Assembly (NCBI GenBank): GCA_029962745.1
Contig: JAPZVO010000061.1
Span: 1 to 64,000 of the forward strand
Source of the DNA: Echinometra lucunter
Lineage: Eukaryota > Echinodermata > Echinoidea > Camarodonta > Echinometridae
Direction of reading: 5' to 3'
Length of the DNA: 64,000 nt
Position numbers and translations under genes: made by a program
Shown: positions 42,123-52,629 of the stretch, one piece after another
Layout: each line of letters begins with the position of its first letter
Numbering within the stretch: position 1 is the first letter of the stretch
Notes under the pieces: model-generated
Database searches by the model: none
What the model saw: only the letters and a program-made list of their open reading frames with translations
What the model was told of the DNA's origin: nothing

Positions 42123-43782
42123 ATTATCATGATGACAGGATAAAAATTAAATGTGTCTTTCATTTGCGTATGACTGCTATTCAGACATATCATCTTTATT
42201 TCATAATTATAAAGTTCTGCAATTTGCCACTTGCAGATCAAAATGTATCATTCCTGTAAGTAAATAAATCCCGATGTACTGGGTGTTTCTACTCCTTTCT
42301 CATTTCTTTTGATCACTCCAACTGTCAACCCTCTAGTTATTTTTATCGATGATTTTATCATTACCATGATAACATCCCTCTTCACTGTTCTGGTGTATTA
42401 ACATGTGTTTTGCATGAATTCTTCCTTCGCTTCTTCTACTCTTCCAATGCTTCATGTCCCCTTCTTGCCATTGTCCCTTTCTTTCCTTCTACTCTCTTGG
42501 CTTGTCATTCATCCGTTATTATTAATAAATAATTTGGTTACAGTTGCGAATATCTTATTTACACAACGCCATTCATGCAAAATGTGAATATTGTGATCTT
42601 AAATAATTAAAAGTGGTAATAGACTGTCGGATAACGATACGATGATTTTAGAATTATTTTTAATCATAACTGAATTGAATAAATTGTTTTATGCATCATG
42701 CAGAATTGTAACCGATTTCATAATGGGATGTTATTTCTCTTAGTAGTCCTATATTTATTTAATGATTAAGATAATGTGCTTAGGTATAAAATATTTAAAG
42801 GTTTTGCAAATGTAAAATCGTGTGCAACTTGGTATTATTGCCGCAAATCTTATTTTTAAAAAACAAACCAACAATGAATGAATGTTAAAATCTCACCTAT
42901 TGTTCTCTCTCTCTCTCGCTCTCAATCTGTCTTTTTTTTTTCATTTTAACTTGTCTCGAATTTTTTTTTTCTGCTTAACATTTTTCTTCTCCTCCCTCTG
43001 TCTTGTGTCAAAATATATGTTACATCTTTACTTTTTCCTCTAAACTTATTTTGATATATTCTCCTACTTTTTTTTTCAAATTCCTCTGTAATCGTCGACT
43101 ATTCCGCTCTCTGTCACTCCATGTCCCTCTTCTACCCGCCTGACGATCTTTCTCTATGATGACCATGATTACCACCCATGGCTTAACATGCAAAGCTGTT
43201 TAGCTAGAAAGGCGTACACACACATCCATTCACGTACATAAAAAATAATGTGTATAGTGCTTGCCTACACCACTGGCTTTGCATTCACGCTTCTAAACGA
43301 AAATTTTCCATCTTACTTTCGATAAATAACATGTCTGTCTCATCTCTTGAATATCATTAAAGATCAGAGAAGACGGAAAAAATAGCAAAAGATGGCGAGA
43401 CAAGAACAATATATTTTGTAATTCCAAGCATTTTAAAATTTATTTATATTACTGATATGAAATAAATCTCGGGGGAAAAGGTCGATAGGAACGCAATCAA
43501 ATTGGAATGGAAAGCTGCTTTGAATATTCCACCAGCATTTTGTCATTGATTCGTTCCTTCTTGTAGTGCAAGTTGCAGTGGGATAACATCCCCGCCATGT
43601 AGTATATTCCTTAGGGTATGTCATGAAGTGTCTTCAACGATTTATACTGACAATTTCACTCTCAGCCATTCGGATACAAGGATTTCAATAGCTTACAGCA
43701 GTTGTCGTTAAAAATCACTGAAAAGAACAGTTTAAAAAAAAAAAAAATTCATGATAATGTCACATTTTCCCTTTATCACCAG
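42123..43782. other. Non-coding stretch
   Basis: Continuation of the sequence interrupted by the minus-strand LINE. Stretches such as GACATATCATCTTTATTT and AAAGTTCTGCAATTTGCCAC resemble 34860-34880 and 35065-35090, so an older repeat is present. A pyrimidine-rich region lies at 42900-43140. No gene is supported until the exon at 43783. Confidence 0.4.
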
Positions 43783-43901
43783 GTGTGACTCAAATTGTTC
43801 GACATAAAGAAGGACTTCCTATACCATGGGGACCACCATAAAGCTAGTGGCAGCCCTCACTGTCCTAGCGATTGGGGTTCAAACAACGATTGCTGATACG
43901 G
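43783..43901 (+). CDS. First coding exon of a secreted or membrane protein (partial)
   Basis: A pyrimidine-rich stretch and CACCAG acceptor precede a 43-nt leader. The ATG at 43826 opens MGTTIKLVAALTVLAIGV followed by QTTIADT, a classic signal peptide: a basic residue, then a hydrophobic core, then a small-residue cleavage region. The exon ends in G then GTAAGT, a consensus donor in phase 1. Phase-1 introns after the signal peptide are common in extracellular protein genes. No downstream exon could be identified in 43902-48000, so the product is unknown. The upstream acceptor means a 5' non-coding exon should lie further left. It could also be a gene fragment. Confidence 0.6.
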
Positions 43902-44720
43902 GTAAGTCTTAATATAAGTCAAATAACATTTGGTTACATTATAATGATTTTTTGTACACTAATTTTTTTGTTATATCAATTCAGCATTACAGTTTTGTAT
44001 CTGTACAAAGCAAGTTGGAAGTGCAAGGGGCCCGAAGAAGTAACTTTAGGTAATCAAAAGATTAGGTCCTTCATTTTGTTCTGTTAAGGTCTTTATTCAG
44101 TTATTATGGATTAAAATCTGAAAAGACGGAAAGGGGAAACTTTGTGTCTTGAACATGACATATCAATAATTTTTTTTTTCTAAGGCCATTTTATCCCGTC
44201 AACTTTCCTTTGATAATTCGTTCCTGTACATATTTAACTCAACAAAGGCAGGTCATAGGAGAAATTGTTTTTAAAAAATGGCATTATAAGCTTAAGCCAT
44301 GTGTAAACACACATATACCTCTTTTCTGACTTGGATGGATCTAAAAGATAGGTGCCTACATAATTTAAATGTCTTTGTGAATACACAATGTTCTAAACTT
44401 TCTTCAAAGGGGTATACATAATGTAAATCCCTTTGTTCCCATACCGAAATGGAGTAAATCAAGGTTTTCCATGTCACACATTATCACTTGTACATTCACC
44501 AAACTCTTATTAAAAAGTTATCATCAGAGGTAACCCAGATGATGGAAAAACTCTGCAGAAGTCATGTATACTATATGATTTCTTTCTTAAGAAATGAATT
44601 TCAAGTTTTATACAGGAAAACCTATTCATTTCCATTCTTTGATTGTTATTATTAGAACCTCTTTTTGTCCCACATCTTTGGGAACCTTAAAAAGGTTCTT
44701 CAAATAATCAATCAAACAAC
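43902..44720. other. Probable intron sequence, nothing else recognised
   Basis: Follows the consensus donor at 43902. AT-rich, without domains or repeats that I can name. Confidence 0.35.
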
Positions 44721-44724
44721 TGAT

Positions 44725-44960
44725 ACCAGACAGACGTCTTTAAGACGTCATAAACTCATCGTAAACTAGTCCACACGTAATATGTCGTAAAGACGACTGT
44801 TTTTAAGACGTAAGTCTGAGGTATTTTTATGACCAAAAATCACGCCTTGTTTGACCATAATAGTATATTTCACGTCAACTATTCACCGCTATTTAACAGC
44901 TTTTTCAAGACCAAAATATGACGTGTTTTACGTCAGTTTTACGTCGTGATCTGATTATAA
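44725..44960. repeat. ACGTC-rich dispersed repeat, copy 2
   Basis: Contains about ten ACGTC/GACGT cores and the shared stretch CGTCTTTAAGACGTCAT also found in 9870-10115, in the same orientation. Ends are unclear. Confidence 0.6.
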
Positions 44961-45399
44961 TAATCGATCGTGATTCTTGGATATTCATGAACGACCAGAA
45001 ACGACTAAACTTTGTATAGAGATGACATTTGATTACCAAGATTTTATGCAATGATTGCTCTATCGATTTAAATGTACTCCATTAATTATGTTATACACGA
45101 TTCATTCAGTGTCAAGAGCAGGTTTTTTTTTTTTAGAAATACATTATAAAACTGTAATTTCTGACTTTTTTCAAAAACTACACTACAGTTCATATATAGT
45201 AATGTCGATACCGGTCATCAGTAGCCAGGTATCGGATGTAGAATGTTAGGCCAGGGCCAGTATGCAATTAACTAGATAAGCATGCTTAAGTCAGAAAATT
45301 TAAGCAATTTTTTCTTATTTTCTCTTTAAGACAATATTTTTAGCCAAAGCGCGTATTCCATAAGATTTGGTTAAGAATTTTTTTTAGAATTCGGAGTAA

Positions 45400-45740
45400 A
45401 ATTTGGAGCTAAAATGTTTAGCTCCCTAAGAGAGAGAAACGATTCCGTCCTTTGGGAGTGAATTGTCCATTCTTTGAGAGTGAATCTTAGCTCCTTAAAA
45501 GAGTGAAAATGATTTGTTTTGGATGGGTCATTTTCACTCTTTTGAGAGTGAATTTAGCTCTTCGAGAGAGTGATACTAGTCTTAGTTTCAGGCAAAATTA
45601 ATATTTAATATATAGCCCATCATATGGATGCACATCGCTCTTTTTAGAGTGAACTTTAAGTCTTTTCGAGAGTGAATTTTGGCTCCTTATATGAGTGAAA
45701 TAATTTCATTTTAAATGGGATATTTTCACTACTTTGACAG
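45400..45740. repeat. Short interspersed array of GAGAGTGAA/TTCACTC units
   Basis: Six or more diverged copies of a unit built on TTTGAGAGTGAATTTAGCTCC, with inverted partners TTTTCACTCTTTTGAGAGTG at about 45532 and 45722. Adjacent direct and inverted copies make local hairpins. Spacing is about 55-100 bp. No coding potential. Confidence 0.65.
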
Positions 45741-48190
45741 TGAATTCGAGAATTTCAAGCATGCATGCACACATCCACCCACCTCACACAAACCTTCAGA
45801 TACCTCATCCCACTTAACATCCACATATTATGACAAGCACATATTTGCCAACATATTTACCATTCCTGCATTACATCAACTATTAAACGGTGAAGGCAGT
45901 TTCTACATAATGATCTAACAAGTATTCAAAGCTTTATTTATACCAGCTTGTTCGACAGTAATACAAATTCACATAATTGAACACAACAATGTTTATAATT
46001 TAGAAAACTTTTCTATGCAACTATTGTTTCCACTACTTAACTGTTACACATCTAATGCAGAAAAAAAAAATAATAGTTAAAATAAATTTAAATAAAATGT
46101 TGTTTCCCAATGACATTTCATTGATTAAGCGAAAGGCAGATTCAGCTATTGAAGATGACTTAGATATCTTCACTTTTTGATGATGTATCACACGTTCTTT
46201 AGAGGTCATCCGATATACATTTACATTAATCCAGGAGTGATTTGGTTAGATGAAAATGGTTAAAAATTTTGTAATACAATAATTACATTTCAGTGGATAA
46301 CAAGGAGCAACAACGTAGGTGGAGGGGGAAAGAGGGAGAGAGATACAGACACAGAAAGAGGAGAAGATAGATAGGTAGAAAGGTTGAAAAGAAGAAGAAA
46401 TGGAGGAAAGAACGTACAAAACCATATAATCAGAAAGGAAAGTTCAGCATGCATGTCATTTTGAATTCAAATATCATTAACATAACGTTTCTTAGAACTT
46501 CTGGTATTAGCAGAGCAATGGTGGAGAGGGTGACATGAATAATATAGAATTAGACAATTAGACTGAGAGGGGTATTGAAAAGGGGTGGAAGGATGAGAAC
46601 AATATAGAGAAATTGTTATTATCAAATATTTGGATACAGGAAAAAAATCCTAATATATAATTATAAATAATTATAAATAGTTATAAAAAAAGTTGTGAAA
46701 CAAATTGCAAATACATATACTAGTACTGTTTAACAAATTCGATTCAATTGAATACAAATTCAATTCAATTCAATTCAGTAAAAATTCAGTCGAATGAAAT
46801 AATGATAATTGTAATAAAAGCTTATTTCTATTCAGTGTCAATTAACCCCTCTACGACAATCATTCCACATTCAGTGGTGTGCCTCGTGAGCTTTCATTCA
46901 GAATTTAAAAAAAAAAATATATACCAGACACATGAGTAGAAAGGGAAAAAAATTCTGCAAATACTGTATTTACGTTTTTAACCAATTAAAATTATTAATA
47001 TCTGACATTTGATATGAATAAGAAATTCTCTCACTGAAAATAGGCTTGTGAATCCTTAACTTGTCAACAAATTGATAAACTTAAAAAAATCATTACTTTT
47101 TTAAAATCAATTTTTTTCAACAAGCTTAAACCATCTTCTCTTGAGGAATTAACATTCAGTTGAACAATGCAGTGGTAAAAGAAACAGACTTTTATTTTTG
47201 GCGATTTGAAGAAATCATGTGATCAAATTGGATCTAAAATAATATCCTGTACTGAAAGATTTTTTTTCAAATGGCAGTATACTACATCTCTTTAAAAGAA
47301 GAAGAAAGCCTTATCTTACAAAATACATTCCAGTTAATTACAATTCATTTCCTGACCAATACTTGAATTGATCAATATTCGAATTACTTCTTCATTCATC
47401 TTTTACTTTAAACGCCACTACACCATAATTCTAAAAATGAAAACTGGTACACATATGTCAGCGTCTAGCAGCCACCGCACAATTTTCCTGATATATATTT
47501 TTAGGCAGCGTATAAAGGCCTGAGGTCCAAGGATGAAGCCCGAGGTACAGTCACGAGAGATTGCCACTAAAGCCCCATGCAATTTGCGTTTCAGAATTAC
47601 AAGAAGAGCAATTTTAAAGCATGTAAATTCTTCTGCAAAAGTTATCACAAGTTTGCTTCCAAATCTAGATGATCACAGTACATCAGGTCACTGGTAGATA
47701 CAGTTATGAATTGTTGATGACTATTTTCATTAGGAGGGCTTCATCTGACAGCATCTTCCAAGATAATTAAGCTGGCATCTCGATTTTCTAGTGAAAACTC
47801 CCCCAAGAATAAGGCAGAATTTCTCGACTAGAATTGTAGGGTATAAACTCAACTTACAAGTTCAGGTAGAGAGAGAGAGAGAGAGAGAGAGCCAGGGAGT
47901 GGGAAGACATGACGAGTGGAAAGGAATGTGACAGAAATTTGAAAACAAGATTAATCCTATTTGAGGTTGGTGTTCGTAATTCTACTTTTTAACCATCTTA
48001 GGGTGAGTAAACCAATCATCATACTTTACAAATTCTGCCCAGTGCGAAACTTTCTCATATTGTACATGTATTTCTAATTATTCTAAAAACTAAAACAGGC
48101 CCTGAATTCTTAAGAATGAAAGTATCAGAGTGATGATTTTAAAAAAAATCAACGCGCACAAATCTCATCACAGACAGAATTAGAGAGGAG
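45741..48190. other. Non-coding stretch
   Basis: No supported gene. Features are an AATTC array at about 46745-46790, which may be a TTGAA-type LINE tail on the minus strand, and a GA array at 47868-47890. Confidence 0.4.
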
Positions 48191-48197
48191 CAAAGCG

Positions 48198-48350
48198 CGC
48201 ATTAATGGCATTATGACGAAGCCTACCTACGAATATTTTGTGAGGTCGTCTCAGAGAATGACCATGTGCGCATGCGTTGATCAATGGCACAATGACGTAC
48301 ATATGAATATTTATGAAGTCGCAGAGAATGACCATGTGCGCACGCGCAAG
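48198..48350. repeat. Diverged direct duplication of about 80 bp
   Basis: Two adjacent copies share AATGGCA.(T/A)ATGACG...GAATATT followed by CAGAGAATGACCATGTGCGCA. The first ends near 48270 and the second near 48345. GCGCATGCG-type motifs, resembling NRF1 sites, sit at each copy's end. Confidence 0.6.
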
Positions 48351-48372
48351 GAGCGAAAATGTCGTAGGAAAA

Positions 48373-48413
48373 AAAAAATTAGCTCCCGGCTAGGCTCTGA
48401 TCAACTTTAAGGG

Positions 48414-48447
<34 letters not shown>

Positions 48448-48615
48448 TAAATAGATAGATAAATAGATGGATAAATAGATATAAATAGATATACATGAAA
48501 ACACGATCTCTCCCTCCCCCCCCCCCCCAACCCCCCCCCCCCCCCCCCCCCCCTCCCCCTTCCTCCGCTCCTCTGTGTGCCCGGTTAGGCTCTGATCAAT
48601 TTGAAGGGTTAAAAA

Positions 48616-48660
<45 letters not shown>
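48373..48660. repeat. Duplicated block with TA, GATA and poly(C) microsatellites
   Basis: GGCTCTGATCAACTTTAAGG (about 48394) recurs as GGCTCTGATCAATTTGAAGG (about 48588). Each copy is followed by GGTTAA and a TA array (48418-48444; 48624-48658). Between them are GATAAATA repeats and C runs (48516-48553). Probable local duplication of a microsatellite-associated segment. Confidence 0.7.
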
Positions 48661-48722
48661 TATCAGCATCCTATGGAAATGAACTTATCCCAATTTCTAA
48701 AATGGCTTGTTAATATTCCTCT

Positions 48723-51513
48723 CTAATCAGCTAATTTTCTTTCTTCTTGTTTTTCTTCTTCTATTCTTTTCTTGATCTCATTAGGAGTGGGAGGTTTTCT
48801 TTTGGTTCTACTATTGCTAAATGTCATATACTTTATCAAAATTATTACATGATTTAACAACTGTTCTTCTCCGATATTTGACCCTTCTATTCCAACATGG
48901 ACCCCTTTCCAGTCTATATTTCTAATACCACGAAGCTGGAATAAGTTACCACAATCAATCCATAACATTTTTATTTGTTCACATAAAAAGAATAAATGAT
49001 CATAGGTTTCCTCCTCTTTGTGACAAAAAGAACATAAATTATCTGTTGCATTTTTAAATACAAACAGATATTTTTTTGTGTAGACAAGATTATATAACAT
49101 TTTTAATTGAAATTCTCTCAGCCTACTATTCAAAGTGGATTTTCTTGGTCTCAAAAATATTATTGCGGCATTTTTTTCAGAAATATGATACATTTGCTCT
49201 AACTTTTTCATCTACAATATGATGGAGTTTATAAACATTCTTACGAAACAGTTTTTCGTCAAAATATGTTTCCCCATCTAAACGGATAAACTTATTGTTA
49301 AAAATCAACTCATTTCTTCTACATTCTTCTGCTTTAAGCAAGAAGATTTTTTTTACTGAACCAAATCTCTATCATATTTATATAATTATCCGGCAATGGA
49401 ATTTTCATTATAGTTATTGTGATATTACTATAAAATATTAACAATCCTCCTACTTTCCGGGTCAAATATCTGAAATACTGTTTCCATCTCATATTTGGTT
49501 CCCCCAATATGAGTCTTTTAATCCACATAATTCTTTGTACCTTAATAAATAATTAAAAGTCGATCATTTTGAGACCTCCTCTATTATAATCTAAATACAC
49601 AATATCTCTCTTAATTTTATCTTTACCCCTCCATAAAAAAAATCAAAGATTAATGTGTTCATATCATCAACTACCCACGGTGGTACGAAAGAAAGTAAGG
49701 AAACATATACCAATTTAGATAACACAAAGGTTTTGATTAGCTGAATTTTCCCCATTAAAGTCAAATTTCTCTGTTTCCACCACGTTAAAATTTTCTTTAT
49801 TCTACTCAGTATTTCTTTATAATTGATTCTTTCTTGACTTTTTCCTATCAAATGAAAAGTATATACCCAATATCTTAATCATCTGCTCTATTTTACCGAA
49901 AGGTAAAACCAAATCTGTATCTCTATGGGGTCCTAATAACATTATAAACGTTTTGTCCTTATTCATTTTCAATCCTGATGTTTCCGCAAAAAACTCAAAG
50001 AGCTTATCCAACTCCTTAATCGATCCAACATCTCTAACAAAAATCGTCATGTCATCTGCATATAATACTTGTTTAACTTCTGTATTTTCAAATCTAATTC
50101 CATGAATTTCCGGACCAAGCCTAATTTTGTTAGATAATATTTCAATACATAAAATAAAAAGATAAGGAGATAAAGGATCTCCTTGCCTTACACCTTTCTC
50201 AATATTAAAGTATCCTGTGTAAATATTACCATTAAAAACACAACTTTCAGCTTTTTCATATAAAGTCTTAACCCATTTACAAAACGATGGTCCAAAACCA
50301 AAGGATCCTAATACTCTTTGCAACAAACAATGTGACACTGAGTCGAAAGCCTTCTCAAAATCAATAGCCAATAAATATCCCGTTATATCATGTTTTGTTG
50401 TGTGATAAATCATATCGTCTATAAGTCTAATGGCTTCCCCTATATTTCTTCCCTTTAAATATCCCACTTGATCTACCTCAATTATTTCATGTAAAACGTC
50501 CTTAATTCTTGTTGAGAGTACTTTTGCCAAAATTTTGTAATCCACATTTAATAATGAGATAGGTCGGTAATTTTTAATTTGTAAGGGATCTTTTCCCTCT
50601 TTATGAATTAAAGTTATAACTGCCTGTCTCTGTGACGGCGAGAGTTCTTCTCTAATAAAAGCCTCATTTAAAGCTCCAACTAAAACATCTCCAATCACTG
50701 GCCAAAACAATTTATAAAATTCTACACTTAACCCATCATTCCCAGGTGGTTTATTTACTTTCATATCTTTTAAAGCAGCTCAAAATCCCCCCTCAGTAAC
50801 TTTCCCTTCACATATGTCCACCGATTCTAGTGATAATTTTGGTATCTCATGAATTAAAAAATCATCATCACAATCTCTATTCTCTTTTTTTGCATACAAT
50901 TCACTATAAAAATGTTTGATTTCATCTTTTATTACATTTGAATCAAAACTTATGTTGCCTTCTATCATCAATTTCCGTATAATTGTCTTTCTTTTATTAG
51001 ACTCCATTAACTGCGTAAAATATCTGGTATCTCTTTCTCCACTTTCATAAAAAGTAGCTCTGGATCTGATTTTGAGTCCCTCACTTATATAATCATAACT
51101 TGCCTTCAACTCTGTCTTTTTACTCTCTGATAGATCAATTTTTTCCTTATTATTATCTGTTAATTCATTTTGAATACGATTTATATCTTTTTCTAGATCA
51201 TGAATTCGTTTTCTGCGTCTTTTACCTTTATCCTTTGAGAATTTTCTTGAAAAATTACTTATTCTCATCTTCAAAAAGTCCCAAAATACTATCTATCTCT
51301 TATTTCTGTCTGATATGTTTGTTTCAAATAAATAATATCTTCTTTCATTTGCTTTATATATTCATTATCTGTACATAAACTATTATTGAATTTCCAATAA
51401 TGACCTTTAAAATTTGAGGAATATAGTAGGCTTAACAGTCCAACGTCGACTTTTCTTCCCACAAAAAATGTCTCCTTTTTTTTTTCCCCTCTCTCTCTTT
51501 CTGTTTCCATCAC
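48723..51513 (-). pseudogene. LINE ORF2 lacking the endonuclease, RT mostly preserved
   Basis: The readable protein begins at GHYWKFNNSL (about 51400), which in related ORF2 proteins lies just after the endonuclease. The roughly 220-residue endonuclease with ETH, GDFN and SDH boxes is missing. The linker (51274-50780) and RT (50764-49817) follow: PPGNDGLSVEFYKLFW, NYRPISLLNVDYKIL, LAIDFEKAFDSVSH, KGVRQGDPLSPYLF and VLYADDMTIF. Beyond frame breaks come QRNLTLMGKIQLIKT (about 49780) and the zinc knuckle CSFCHKEEETYDHLFFLC (about 49035-48970). The RT palm is uninterrupted over 315 residues, but the protein as a whole is broken by several frame changes. Confidence 0.82.
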
Positions 51514-51702
51514 CAGAACGTTAATGAGTTTTCATCTTGTTTCTTTTTGGTCTTCTTCTCTTTAAACACTTCCTCAATATCTTTCCAATTCCATACAGCT
51601 TTCCTTTTCCATGAAGAGTATTCATTACCTATCTGCTACTTGTCCAAGATGATTTCTTGCGCAAGTTTCAGATTGCAACGGTAATTCAATTTAATACTTA
51701 TC

Positions 51703-52342
51703 TTAATTTTCCTCTGTCTCCATATTTCCATCTGCCTTCCTTTCACCACCACCGGCGCTCGGTAGGTGTACCCTGTCCACGTATAACTTCCAAGGTTCCG
51801 CTTTAGAGAAATACGCCAGTTTCCTTGCGTTTCTAGCTTCTTTCAAAGCCTCCATTTGCCTCTTTCTCTGCTGTCGAGTGCGTAGTGGCAAATCACCTGC
51901 GATATGCATCGTAGTCACTTTCAAATTTTTGGCATTTCTCATGACCATTTCTCTGTCTGCATAGTGAACAAAGCGAGCCTTTATTGGGCTTGGCCTTATA
52001 GCAGAAGCTAGGCGGTGAACCCGTTGGTATTTTATTCCAGCAATCTGCTCGGGCTTCAACTTAAGATGAGTCTTATAAAATTCTTCCAACACCTTAGCCA
52101 CATCTTCTCCCACTCCATCATGTCCATGGTCACTTGGCATTCGTGCTTCCCTCCGCAATTCCCATGAATACCAAGTTTTCTCTACAAACATATGCTCTTA
52201 ATCTGTCTATTTCCTCCTCTAATTCCACTCTATCCTCTTCCACCTGCTTCTTGATGGTCGGAATGGCATCACTGTTTAGTTTGTCTACGTTATTTGCATT
52301 ATAGTTGACCGAGGCGATGACATCCGTTATTTTAGCCTCTAT
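51703..52342 (-). pseudogene. LINE ORF1 fragment, N-terminus missing
   Basis: Open from the truncation point 52342: a coiled-coil stretch (ITDVIASVNYN, then KKQVEEDRVELEEEIDRLR) runs into YVCRENLVFMGIAEG, the coiled-coil-to-RRM junction of L1-type ORF1. After stops and a frame change at about 52140 it continues GEDVAKVLEEFYKTHLKL, VHRL, KARFVHYADREMVMRNAKNL and the C-terminal domain (TMHIAGDLPLRTRQQRKRQM, to 51703). The motif order matches L1 ORF1 (Transposase_22 family). The N-terminal part of the coiled coil is cut off. Confidence 0.75.
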
Positions 52343-52440
52343 GGCCGGAATTCACAACAGTGGTTTATTTTAGTCCATGGTTTAAACCTGGTTTAAACCT
52401 GGTACTAAATCTCAGGAGCGATTCACAAAAGAGGTTTAAA
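52343..52440. repeat. Candidate PIF/Harbinger terminal and subterminal repeats
   Basis: GGCCGGAATTCACAACAGTG starts precisely where LINE coding sequence stops. A related GATTCACAAAAGAGGTTTAA follows at 52420, and the block is dense in GGTTTAAACC/CCATGGTTTA inverted motifs. G-rich starts followed by TTCACAA with subterminal repeats are familiar from Harbinger ends, and a Harbinger-type transposase lies downstream. No inverted partner is seen up to 64000, and a 3-bp target duplication could not be tested. Confidence 0.4.
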
Positions 52441-52629
52441 TTAAACCATGGGTTAAATACGTCATGATACGTCATCATTTTTAGTCTGCCCAGAGGGGTG
52501 GTTTATCCATGGTTTATCTGTGGTCTAAATTTCTGCGCATGCGCATTCGCTAGTCGTCTGCCCATTTTTTCTGCTCGTTTTTTGCCGCGGAAAAAGTTGA
52601 AAGAAGATTGCTGAAGTCTTGTCAAGACC
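52343..52629 (+). promoter_or_regulatory. Probable promoter and 5' non-coding exon of the HARBI1-like gene
   Basis: TGCGCATGCGCA at 52534-52545 is a perfect palindromic NRF1 site, typical of TATA-less promoters. CRE-like ACGTCATGATACGTCA lies at about 52470. A GC-richer stretch follows, ending CAAGACC then GTAAGT, a consensus splice donor at 52630. No ATG-initiated frame of note precedes it, so exon 1 would be non-coding. The link to the coding exons at 56231 is inferred from strand, order and splice signals. Confidence 0.5.

Larger units (their letters stand above)
48670..52342 (-). mobile_element. L1/Tx1-like LINE, internally deleted and truncated
   Basis: On the minus strand an ORF1 part (52342-51703) precedes an ORF2 (51513-48723) that lacks nearly all of its endonuclease. 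ORF1 is open right up to 52342 and there changes abruptly into unrelated sequence starting GGCCGGAATTCACAA. The element is therefore truncated there, either at insertion or by the Harbinger-like sequence. The 3' side ends near 48660 at a TA array, without a clear A-tail. It is a different subfamily from the other two L1/Tx1-like copies: the ADD box is YADD and its zinc knuckle is CSFCHKEEETYDHLFFLC. Confidence 0.8.

Noticed and set aside
46297..46400. Exon following the signal-peptide exon (acceptor ATTTCAG at about 46293)
   Set aside because: The in-phase translation is a low-complexity run of Arg, Glu and Asp with a stop and no donor, so it is more likely GA-rich simple sequence.
48379..48669. 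96-residue minus-strand frame with repeated IYIYLSIYLSI
   Set aside because: Produced by TA/GATA arrays and poly(C) runs.
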